Source: Rhynochetos jubatus
Lineage: Eukaryota > Chordata > Aves > Eurypygiformes > Rhynochetidae
NCBI GenBank assembly: GCA_027574665.1
Contig: CM050650.1
Location: 99,607,086 to 99,671,085 of the forward strand
Reading direction: 5' to 3'
DNA length: 64,000 nucleotides
The notes under the pieces are model-generated. The model made no database searches. It was not told the origin of the DNA and saw only the letters and a program-made list of their open reading frames with translations. Position numbers and translations under genes: made by a program. The stretch's first letter is position 1; each line of letters opens with the position of its first letter. This document shows, piece after piece, positions 24,796 to 34,620 of the stretch.

Positions 24796-25308
24796 CTTAT
24801 GCCCTCGTTGTCCAGAACTGTCCTTGTAGTTATGCCAGTAGCTATTGGGAGGCTACCAGTACAAATTTTCGTCTATTTCTTTGGTAAAATAATTTAAAAT
24901 GTGATGATACTTCAGTGAAAAAAACAGAGAATTGAGGGTTGTTTTTGTATGGAGCTTAAAATCTGTGAAATATCTACTTCAGTTCTCATGACTGCAAAGC
25001 ATAAGTGGCTGATCTTCTTGCCCTGTATTCACGGACTACTTCCATCCAAGACGTTGTGATTTTTGAGTAGTTTATCTGAGTATGGACTTTTATTAAACTG
25101 GGAGAATGTGACCCCTCACATTTTCCTTTGTGCAGTATTTTCTTTTATTTTAGCTCTTATCCTTGAGCAGGAGGTAAAATAAAGAAGAAGTAGCTGACCT
25201 GACATAATTTAGTTCTGGTCCAGTGGAATCACTTTTGCAGTCTGTCCTTGACAAAAGCACTATTATTAGTGATATTTGTTCTAAATCTTTCAGGCAGGGA
25301 GTTTGTTT
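24796..25308. other. Unique spacer between CR1 copies
   Basis: About 510 bases of AT-rich sequence; nothing recognised. Confidence 0.5.
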
Positions 25309-26183
25309 CATAGAAACATAGAATCGTAGAATAGTTTGGTTTGGAAGGGACCTTAAAGACCATCTAGTTCCAACCCCCCTGCCATGGGCAGGGACACCCT
25401 CCACTAGACCAGGTTGCTCAAAGCCTCATCCAGCCTGGCCTTGAACACTTCCAGGGGTGGGGCATCCACAGCTTCTCTGGGCAACCTGTTCCAGTGCCTC
25501 ACCACCCTCTCCATGAAGAATTTCTTCCTGATATCCAATCTAAATCTCCCCACTTTCAATTTAAACCCATTACTTCTTGTCCTGTCGCTACAGGCCCTTG
25601 TAAAAAGCCCCCCCCAAGCTTCCCTGTAGGCCCCCTTCAGGTACTGGAAGGTGTTAAAAGGTCTCCCCAGAGCCTTCTCTTCTCCAGGCTGAACAAGCCC
25701 AACTCTCTCAGCCTTTCTTCATAGGAGAGGTCCTCCAGCCCTCTGAGCATCTTTGTGGCCTCCTCTGGACTCGTTCCAACTGGTCGATATCCTCCTTATG
25801 CTGAGGGCTCCACAGCTGGGCAGAGCACTCCAGGTGGGGTTTCACAAGAGCAGAGTAGTGGGGGAGAATCCCCTCCCTCGACCTGCTGGCCACACTTCTC
25901 CTGATACAGCCCAGGATCCGGTTGGCTTTCTGGGCTGCCAGTGCACACTGCTGGCTCATGTTCAGCTTCTCATCCACCAGTACCTCCAAGTCCTTCTCCT
26001 CAGGGCTGCTCTCGATCCATTCTCCACCCAGCTTGAACTTGTAGTTGGGATTACCCTGACCCAGGTGCAGGACCTTGCACTTGGCCTTGTTGAACTTCAT
26101 TAGGTTGGCAGAGGCCCACCTCTCCAGCCTGTCCAGGTCCCTCTGGATGGCATCCCTTCCCTCCAGCATGTCGACCACACCAC
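25309..26183 (-). mobile_element. CR1 LINE, 3' half of an LTR-interrupted copy
   Basis: On the minus strand this is the 3' end of CR1, its tail at the left (CATAGAAACATAGAATCGTA). The frame 25708-26178 encodes 156 residues of the CR1 ORF2 region after the reverse-transcriptase core ([51 protein letters not shown]). It is then broken near 25700 by a frameshift, and further C-terminal debris continues toward 25400. The upstream part continues at 26983-27245; the two were one element before the LTR landed. The family's full ORF2 has endonuclease and reverse-transcriptase domains; only the C-terminal third is here. Confidence 0.93.
26179..26183. repeat. Target-site duplication, left copy (ACCAC)
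   Basis: ACCAC before the LTR; ACCAC again at 26978-26982. Removing the LTR and one copy restores a continuous CR1 sequence, as shown by comparison with the CR1 at 33930-33960. Confidence 0.85.
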
Positions 26184-26977
26184 TGTCGTGGTTTAACTCT
26201 GGCTAGCAAAATACCACAAAGCCGCTCTCACAAATCCCCCTCCCCTCCTCCAGTGGAGGGGAAGAGTCGGAGGAAAAAGAAGTAAGGAAGCTCCTAAAAT
26301 TGAGATAAGAACTATTTACTAATTAAATCTAAATCAATATATACAGATACTACTAATAATAAATAATTAAAATAGTAGAAAATTAAACATATGGTACAAT
26401 ATATACAATATGATACAATTTCCCACCATTCACTGACCAATGCACACCCAGCTGTTGAGTGATGAAAGTCAGACCCAGAGAGCCCCAGAACCACAGCCCG
26501 AGAGCGATCGCAGCCCGAGAGCCGCAGCCTGAAGGCCGGAGCCCGGGAGCTAACGCAGCAGATTCCGAGCAAACCTTATCACTGATAACACGGCCAGAAA
26601 ACTCAAAACAATCCACCAGCTCCCACACGAGTGAGCCAGCACAGGAGCTGGCAAAGCAGCTAACACAGGAGGGTTAGCAAGTGCCCGGAGAGACAAGCAA
26701 GGGAGTAAGGGAGAGAGAGGAGGGCAGAGTAATGGCTACCCGACCCCCTTTCCCCACCCCAAGAGACTGGAACATGACGTACTATGAAATGAAATACTTC
26801 CTTGGTCAGTCTGGGTCAGCTGCAGCATCCGAAGCGGACAAAAGACCTTGAGTTCAGTACAGGCCATCCCCAGCACCAGCTGAGGCCTTATCAATGTTTT
26901 CACTTAGTGTCCAGCAACAGAGTTCCCTGGCAACCAGAGTAAAGGGAGTTAACCCTTTCCTGACTGAACCCAGCACA
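26184..26977 (-). mobile_element. Solo LTR inserted in CR1 (TGTCCTGGTTT family), 794 bp
   Basis: Plus-strand ends are TGTCGTGGTTTAAC… and …CCCAGCACA, flanked by ACCAC duplications. The sense strand is minus, like the 19240 copy: reading it, the start is TGTGCTGGGTTCAG… and later CAGCTGACCCAGACTGACCA, both features of the family's U3. It carries a GC-rich block (about 26460-26560, with GAGAGCGATCGCAGCCCGAG) absent from the 19240 copy, so it is a distinct subtype nearer the 1-698 copy. No retroviral coding region is present. Confidence 0.9.
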
Positions 26978-26982
26978 ACCAC
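26978..26982. repeat. Target-site duplication, right copy (ACCAC)
   Basis: Second copy of the 5-bp host sequence at 26179-26183. Confidence 0.85.
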
Positions 26983-27245
26983 ACAGCTTGCTGTCATCAG
27001 CAAACTTGCTGAGGGTGCATGCGATGCCATCCTCCATGCTGCTAACAAAGATGTTAAACAGTACCAGTCCCAACACCGACCCCCATGGAGCACCACTCGT
27101 CACTGGTCTCCACTCAGACATTGACCCATTGACCACAAGCTTCTGAGTGCAACCGGCCACCAGTTCTTTATCCATTGAGCAGTCCATCCGTCAAATCCAT
27201 GCCTCTCCAGTTTAGAGACAATGATGTCGTGTGGGATGACATCCT
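26983..27245 (-). mobile_element. CR1 LINE, upstream part of the LTR-interrupted copy (RT core)
   Basis: The minus strand reads [24 protein letters not shown] and [10 protein letters not shown], the latter part of the CR1 reverse-transcriptase domain. The catalytic FADD box is coded at 26993-27004 and is intact. Upstream the similarity extends to a [10 protein letters not shown]-type phrase and fades near 27245, the 5' truncation point. The LTR sits about 10 bases beyond the FADD codons. The copy is dead because of truncation, the LTR and frameshifts. Confidence 0.9.
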
Positions 27246-30118
27246 GCTTCATTGGCTTAGGTGACTTAGTGATTTGTTGAACCTCTAGCTGCGTGGTTCC
27301 TAAATTTCAGTAAATTCACTGGGAACAGGTTTCTCATCAGAACTGAAAAAGTTACTGAATTGTGGAAGCTTACAGGCAATATGAGATTTTATGGTTTATA
27401 TTATGCTCATGGCTTTCAATTAGTGTTATCAGATAGACTGTATCTGACCTTTAAAATGTTTCTTATCTCAGAATCTAGTTTAACAGCAAGATACTTGTCT
27501 GCTTTCCTTGTTTAATAATTGTACCTTTTCATGCACCACTTTAAATAGCTTAATAGCATGATATTTTTAAAATTTATGTTCTTAGAAACATCTATCATTA
27601 TGGTGTTTGAACAGTTTCCTTCATTGCTGTGGGCTAATACTCTGGTTCTTTTTCTTTCATCACAGAGTTCTTTTTATGTTACCATTATGGGCTAATAATT
27701 TAGAGAGTAGCTGTTGCATACTAGTGAATAGGTGATACACAGTTTTTTATACAAAAAATAATCATTGCTTTTGTACAAGTTGTAAGAGAATTGCATTACT
27801 TTGTGGACATTCCATCAGCAACATATAGTGCTTTTCCCGTTTTCTATCTACATTAGTGAACTGTGTGTGTTCAGATTTTAATGCTGAGTAATCAAAGAAC
27901 ATATTTGTGATTTAAAATATTAGATTATTCAAATTGTTCAGATTAGTAGGTCGATTAACAAAGTCAGAGACCGAAACTCAGACCTCAGTTTAATACATCT
28001 GGATATGCATAGATACAAATGACAGCATAATTTTGCGTGGTAGAAAACAGCTACCATATCCGTACATGTTAACAAATTTAGCAACTACATAACTCCAATT
28101 TAATATAAAAATCAATTAAAAATATATAGTACTGTTCAAATATACTTTATTATATATACTACTCCAATATATGTAAAGCAAAAGGAAAACATCAATATTA
28201 AAAATTACAAATATCAGGAAAACTTTAAAAAATATTTGTATTTTTAAAGCTTAATTCATCTATAAGTTAGAAAAGCTGAGTAATGCAGACATGATGCCTT
28301 TTTAGCCAAAAGAACCTCGAAAGATTGAGTTTCTAAGGGCTGAGGATCCACCAACTCTTTGCAGATAGGGTTTGCAACATCAGCAAGAATGACCTGATAG
28401 TTAATAGTGGCTTAAAGGAGGCTGCAGAACTCAGAAATATCCACTGTTAAATTCTGCAAGTGTCCTTCCACTCCATGTCTAGCTCCTCTTTAAGCAGGAA
28501 AAATACATTCCATTGTAGTTACCAAATCTTGGAAACTGTTGGTTAAATCTGTTTTTTGGTTTTGGTTTTTTTTTTTTTTTTTTTATATTTGTTTTACAAA
28601 AGTGTGTATCCAGCATAGTTCCAAACATCTACATGTGTTAAGAAAATTACATTCTACAGGAATTTGTGTCTGTAGGGGTAAAATGGCATTGAATTTTAGA
28701 AGCTTGGTGATAAAATAAACTGCTGTGCAGCATGTGTAGCTGACACACCATAAACAGATTTGTTGTTTTGGTAATAGAAATTTATAATTAAAATAGAAAA
28801 GGAACACATGTTGGTCACTACCAACAGCCCTTAATGATAACCACAGTCAATTTTCTAAGACAAATGTTTGGTCATTAAATCTTTTGTTACTTTATGAGAA
28901 ATAATTACTCTCCCTATGGAAGTAGTTTGAGAAATGAGGATCAGTATTAAGGTACTCTATAAATTATGTGTATTCAAAATTACTTTTGGAATAAAGTCCT
29001 TAACCTTTCCAAGAAACATTAGTCCACGTAATCTTTATATTTAGAAATAATGATACAGTTTCATACACAGAAGGAAAAAGAAAAAGTAATTATTACTACA
29101 ACAGATCTAATTACAGAAAGGTTTTATGGAAAATGGAAATGTCAGCCTTTAATTAAGATCATGTTGGACTCAAAGTCCAAAATGCCTGTTTAATCAAAAA
29201 TAAATATTCCCTCAATCCAGTATATACTAATGAGCTATAGCAGGAAATTATCACCCAAATAGGGTAGGAAAAGGAGAGATCTTACATTTTATAAGATTTA
29301 TTCACTGCTGTTTCTGGTTTTATTAATATTTTGCTGCAAGAAATTATTACATAGATTAAATGATCACACAGAAACATACTTTCTTCTCTTTGTTGTTTGC
29401 TTCTATTTTAAGTTCAGAGAAATATTTTCCAGTTGTCCTGAAACAACACACCAGAAAAAAACAAATCGAGGTGTCAGGATGGCTACCTTTTTTAGTGTCC
29501 TGGGCCACCTAATTCTATAGTACTTAAAAAATGGAAGGGAAAGTCCCATGATCATCCTACCAAAGCTTGAGCATCTCATCTAGGAATGCATTCTAGATTT
29601 TCTATCTAGCTGTCTAATCTATCCTCAATTAAAATCCAGGTGAGAGGAGATGTACAGAATATGGCAGTCATCTCCAACCTGTATTCTTTTGTGAATGAGC
29701 CTACTGATGTGGGATGAACTGGTGGACCAAGCCTTCAACAGTTGATCTTGGAATAGATATATTAATCTTGTCCGCTCTTTTGTTGCTTGTTTCTTTATAA
29801 AATTCGATACTTTATTGGTACTTACAGATGCACAGGTGGAGAGTACACCCCCTTTATACGCAAGGGCTGTTACATGAAAGGTAAAGCAGGGTTATATGTT
29901 TGTAAATATGTTCTCTGATGTTTGGTGTTCATCAGCATAACTCTTTAGCACTTCAGGATGCAGTGCAAAGCAGTAAGGTTCACTGAGAACAGTAGGCAGG
30001 AATATTAACATTTTGGGGAAAGTTTACTGGATTTTGGATGCCTACCTGCAGAGTGAGAAAAAGTGAGAAAAGCAGCTTTGTAGAGAAGGCCCTGGGGATC
30101 CTGGGGAACAACAACTTC
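27246..30118. other. Unique, very AT-rich non-coding DNA
   Basis: No gene or interspersed repeat recognised. It contains an extremely AT-rich stretch at about 28080-28260 and a T run at 28566-28584. Open frames are at most 74 codons. Confidence 0.55.
28566..28584 (+). repeat. Poly-T run (19 T)
   Basis: Nineteen T after TTTTTTGGTTTTGG. No target duplication or body that would make it a reversed retroposon tail. Confidence 0.85.
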
Positions 30119-30206
30119 ACAGATTCACAGAATGGTAGGGGTTGGAAGGACCTCTAGAGATCATGTAGTCCAACTCCCCTGCCAGAGCAGGATCACCTAG
30201 AGTAGA
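30119..30206 (-). mobile_element. CR1 LINE, 3'-end fragment
   Basis: Minus-strand CR1 tail: the plus strand reads ACAGATTCACAGAATGGTAG, GGTTGGAAGGACCTCTAGAG, CAACTCCCCTGCCAGAGCAG. Same tail type as 17353. It lies head to head with the next CR1. Confidence 0.88.
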
Positions 30207-30819
30207 CCACAAGCTGACAATGTGCCCATGTGGCAAAGAAGGCCAATGGCATCCTGGGCTGCATTGGGAAAAACATTACCAGCAAGTTGAGGGAGGGCAT
30301 CCTTCCCCTCTGCTCAGCTCTGCTGGGGCCACATCTGAAGTACTGTGTCAAGTCCTGGGCTATGCAGTATAAGAGAGACATAGGCATACTGGAACGGGTC
30401 CAGTTGAGGACCATAAAGGTGGTTAAGGGACAGGAACGTCTGACATACTAGGAGAGGCTGAGTGAGCTGGGATTGTCTGGCCTGAAGAAGGGAAGGCTAG
30501 AGGAGAGGAGGAATCTCATCAATGTGTTGCAATGTACAAAAACCTGATGGGAGAGTGTAAAGAAGAGGGAGCCAGGCTCCCTCAGTGAAAGGACAAGAAG
30601 CAATGAGCACAAATTGAAATACAGGAAATTCCACTTAAACTAAGAAAAAAGCTTTTTTACTGCTAGGGTGCTGTAACACTGGAACAGTATTCTCTGAGAG
30701 GTAACTCAAAACCTGACTAGACACAATCCTGATGACTTGCTTTAGCTGACCTCCTTTCAGCTGGACTAGATGATCTCCAGAGGTCTCTTCCCAGCTCAGT
30801 GATTCTGTAATTCTGTGAC
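30207..30819 (+). mobile_element. CR1 LINE, 3' 0.6 kb with ORF2 C-terminus remnant
   Basis: The frame 30230-30451 encodes CR1 ORF2 C-terminal sequence (KKANGILGCIGKNI, LREGILPLCSALLGPHLKYC, RDIGILERVQLRTIK), then stops. Later parts (GCCTGAAGAAGGGAAGGCTA, CAGCTGGACTAGATGATCTC) lead to a TCAGTGATTCTGTAATTCTG tail. The 5' truncation joins directly to the oppositely oriented CR1 at 30119-30206. Confidence 0.9.
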
Positions 30820-32618
30820 TGTACAGTTAAAATTATTAAAAAGGCTGTTTTTAATGTTTCAGACATTCTGAAAGTGTTTACAAATTTGAGTTGAATGTGC
30901 TATATGTGGCTCCTGTTTCTAGATATAGAAAGCAAAATCATCAGAGGATGAGGTAGTAAAGTTTTCTTTAATGCAGCAGCTCAGTGTTTGGAACACTATT
31001 CCATGAGGTGGAGAACCTCTGCTCGGATTCCTCCTCTGCTTAAGTCTGCTTGAACCTACCATAACCTATAATCTTGAGGAATCCCTATGGAAGTGTCCTT
31101 AAGCTTGATTCTGGGATGTATCACTGTCACTCTCTTTTGCTGGAAGTCTTCCATTTTCAGGTTGTGCTGAAACACTAAGCATTATTGAAATGACTTTGTC
31201 AGGCAGTCATTAGGATAGTCATAAGAATGGAGTTCCACAAATGAATTTCATTTCCCCTTCTGAAGAGGGTTTTTTTTTCTCAACAAATAGGTGGCCATAA
31301 AGGATGACTAGAGATATCCCAGTCCTGGTAGAACATTCTGCTGGAAGCTCAGAATGCAAGTTTAGTTCACCCTCACTGAGAAGGAGTAAAATCCAGATGT
31401 CACACGTTGCACATGTTCTGTGATCACTAGGTGGTTGATCAAAGTGATACTGTTTATATTAACACCTTCACAGTGGATTTCTTTTCTTTGTTTTTCTGAA
31501 AAACACCTGCAGCGGACTGGGACACTGAGAGCAGGTCAGGGACTGGACCACTTTTATTGTCCTTGGAAAGGAGGGAGGTATTGTTTTGGCAAGAAATGAT
31601 GAAAACAATTTTGACCACCTGCTAAGTTTATTTTAAACTGACTTTCATATACTTGAGTGCTGAGTCAAAGAGTCAGCTGTGAAAGTACCTATAACCTGAG
31701 GCTCTATAAATTGGGTTGAATTCAGAGAATGGAAAAATAAATAAAAACCCAAACCACAGACCTGTGATTTTCACTCAAGGTTGGTTGAGTGCTGTGGTCA
31801 ACTGAAATGTTATTTTCCTTTTATGAACAATGTTGCAACCTATGACTGCCATAGCACTTAAAATTTTGTTGGCCTTCTGTGGAAGCACTGATAGCAGTTC
31901 CACTTCCATTGACTAGAAATTAATCAGCACAGAAATTGCTGTTCTTTCTTCCTTCACCAAACTAATTTAGAGAAATACTAACAACAGAACATTATGTACC
32001 TTTTGCCATTCCTTTTCTCTTTCCATCTGATGGTATTTGCTCACAAACACAGAGAAACTGATTTTCTATTAGCTCTTGCTAAATAGATCAGCTACGAAAA
32101 TCACCAAGATAACCACAAAACTCTTGAAGTGAATATGAAGACAGAAAATTTATGACAACAGAATATGTTTTTAATTGTACATGGGCCTTCAGTGATAAAG
32201 AAAAGAAACATCATGGCTGGAGTTGCTGATGTTTGGCAAGTAGGTCACACAGGTGGAATGATAAAAGCACCATAGACAAACCTGGATTATTTGGTGGAGA
32301 AGATTGTATCTGATATCACAAATACCACTGCTATATTCAGAAGGATATTGGAAATGTAGTCTTAATTTTTCTATATTACATTTACCATGGCAAAAATTGC
32401 ATCAGCATTTAATCACATTCCTCTCAGATTACTGAACCTTTCCCTGCATGCCCAGCCTCCTGGTAGCTTTCTTTGGAGAAGGGGGCATGTAATCTCCCAC
32501 ACCGATTGCTTTCTTGGGTGTCTGCACGAATTCCAGAAAGGCCAAAGAAATTGGTTTTCACAAATCCAGTCTTGATGGAAAGGGACACTTTTATCCTCAC
32601 CTGCAGCTGTTCAAGGCA

Positions 32619-32653
<35 letters not shown>

Positions 32654-32829
32654 AAGAACAACTTGGAGGTTATTTGAGATACTGACACCTAGTCTTTCAC
32701 ACAGGTCCCAGCATCCTTCATTGAGGTGACCAAACACTTATTCACCTTTCATCCTGCATTCATAAGAGTACAGACTGGACATAGGCCTGAAGTGAAAACA
32801 AGGACATGCATCAAAGGAGGGTCATAAGC
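30820..32829. other. Unique non-coding DNA
   Basis: Nothing recognised apart from the A run at 32620-32651. A frame at 32387-32575 (62 codons) has no resemblance to a known protein. Confidence 0.55.
32620..32651 (+). repeat. Poly-A run (32 A)
   Basis: The longest homopolymer in the window, followed by GAAAGAAC. No AATAAA within 40 bases upstream and no recognised body before it, so it is not supported as the tail of a processed copy. It probably varies in length. Confidence 0.9.
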
Positions 32830-33090
32830 ATAACTCAAACATTTAGGGACAAAAGCAAGAAGGTCAAAATTCCTCTGCAGATAAAAATAGCTAAATGCAT
32901 AAAGGATCAGAGGAAAGGCCTCCACAGGTGTGGAAGTAATAAGAGGATTCAGGGAAAATATGGCACCTTTTCAGATGGGGAAGAAGATCTAGTAATGGAT
33001 GATACAGAAGAGGCTAAAGTATTCAATCTTTTTTTGTCTCAGTCTTCACAGTCAAAATTGGCTTCCAGCCCTTCTCATGTACAGTCTGAG
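32830..33090 (+). mobile_element. Old CR1 LINE, upstream segment (split by a younger CR1)
   Basis: The open frame 32806-33105 resembles the CR1 ORF2 stretch between endonuclease and reverse transcriptase: after GKYGTFSDGEEDLVMDDT comes EEAKVFNLFLSQ, the counterpart of the usual 'tester…EVLNAFF' region. Similarity continues on the far side of the inserted minus-strand CR1 at 33971. Strongly diverged, so old; the left boundary is approximate. Confidence 0.7.
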
Positions 33091-33970
33091 ATCATAGAAT
33101 CATAGAACAGTTGGAGCTGGGAGATCATCTAGTCCAACTTCCCCTGCAATAAGCAGGGACATCTTCAACTAGATCAGGTTGCTCAGAGACCCATCCAACC
33201 TGACCTTGAATGTTTGCATGGATGGAGAATCTACTATCTCTCTGGGCAACCTCTTCCAGTGTTTCACCACCTCACTGTAAAAAATTTCTTCCTTATATCT
33301 AGTCTAAATCTGCCCATTTTTAGTTTAAAAGCATTAACCCTTGGTCTATTGTAACAGGCCCTACTGAAAATGTTCACATATTTGTTACGAGCCCCCTTAA
33401 AGCACTGAAAGGCCGCAATAACATCTCCCCAGAGCCTTCTATTCTCCAGAATGGACAAGCCCAAGATTTTTAGCCTTTTTTTACTGCAGAGGTGCTCCAT
33501 CCCCCAGTCATCTTCATAGGTCTCTTTTGGACTAACTCCAACCAGTCAATATCCTTCTTATGTTGGGGGGCCAGAGCTGGACACAGCACTGCAGGTGGGG
33601 TCTCATCAGAGTAGAGGGGCAGAATCCCCTCCCTTGGCCTGCTGAACATGCTTTTCTGGATACAGCCCAGGATACAATTGGCTTTCTGGACTGCCAACAC
33701 ACACTGCCAGCTCATGTCCAGCTTTTTATCCACCACTACCCTCAAGTCCTTCCTCTCAGGGTTGCTCTCAATCCCATCATCCCCCAGCCAGTACTGATAT
33801 GAGGAGTTGCTCTGACCCAGGTGCAGAACCTTGCACTTGGCCTTGTTGAACCTCATGAGGTTCACATGGACTCATTTCTCAAGTTTTTGCAGGTCTCTCT
33901 GGATGGCATCCCATCCTTCAGACATGTCAACAGCACCACTCAGCTTGCTGTCATCTGCAGACCTGCTGAG
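33091..33970 (-). mobile_element. CR1 LINE, ~0.9 kb 3' region, inserted in an older CR1
   Basis: Tail at left (ATCATAGAATCATAGAACAG). The minus-strand frame 33470-33865 (131 codons) gives the post-RT region ([35 protein letters not shown]) and 33264-33500 the C-terminus (RRLWGDVIAAFQCFKGA, FRLDIRKKFFTVR), with frameshifts between them. The 5' truncation is just after the FADD-type region (plus strand CAGCTTGCTGTCATCTGCAG). CTGAG occurs at both junctions (33086-33090 and 33966-33970), a short duplication or microhomology. Confidence 0.92.
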
Positions 33971-34620
33971 ATAGAGAGAGGAAATAAGCAGTAGTGGAGC
34001 AACAGTTTAAGGGCTACTTAGAGAAACCAGTAGTAGTGAGATACATGGGGTTGTATGAGATTAATTTAGGGGTGTTGAAATAGAATGCTGTTGTGAGGAA
34101 GTTGACTATCATCTGCAGAAAGTAGATAACAACTGGAGGAATTCCCTGCCAGTTGGAAAAAGTCTAATGTTATGTTTATCTTCATGAGAAGTAGGAAGTA
34201 CCCTGGGAGCAATAGGCTCATCAGACTCACCTCAGCCCCTGCAAAGGTCTTGGAGCATGCTTTCTTGCATTCCATTTCCAGTTACTTGAAAGACAAGAAA
34301 GTCTTAAGGAGCAGGCAGTCTGAATGTACCAGCTGCAAACCTTGCTTGATCAACATGATTGAGAGTAGGTTAGCAGGTGATGATAAATTAAGTGGCATAG
34401 GTGGAGGGCTGAACTGTAGGGCTTTAATCTGGAGGGAAGTTAAGGGGTTTGGGGATTGATCTGAATTAAATCAAAACTTGCAACATCAAAAAGAAGTGCA
34501 AAGTTCTGCTCCTGGGGTAGAATAGCCCCATAATAATAAAAGCAGGTTGAGAAGTAGCTGGAAGAATAGCAGATTGCTGAAGAAGGACACAGAGATTACA
34601 GTAGATGTGGGGTTGTAAGT
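33971..34620 (+). mobile_element. Old CR1 LINE, downstream segment with an internal deletion
   Basis: The plus strand resumes the old CR1: GGAAATAAGCAGTAGTGGAG, then the frame 34172-34459 reads the N-terminal reverse-transcriptase segment (RSRKYPGSNRLIRLTSAPAK, then LEHAFLHSISSYLKDKK and SCKPCLINMI). It jumps directly to a GDDKLSG phrase, the counterpart of FADD…KLSG, so about 130 codons of the core are missing (my estimate from family layout). Decayed downstream ORF2 sequence follows until about 34620. Confidence 0.75.

Noticed and set aside
32450-32651. Processed pseudogene or retroposon ending in the 32-base A run
   Set aside because: No poly-A signal upstream, no recognisable transcript body and no flanking duplication.
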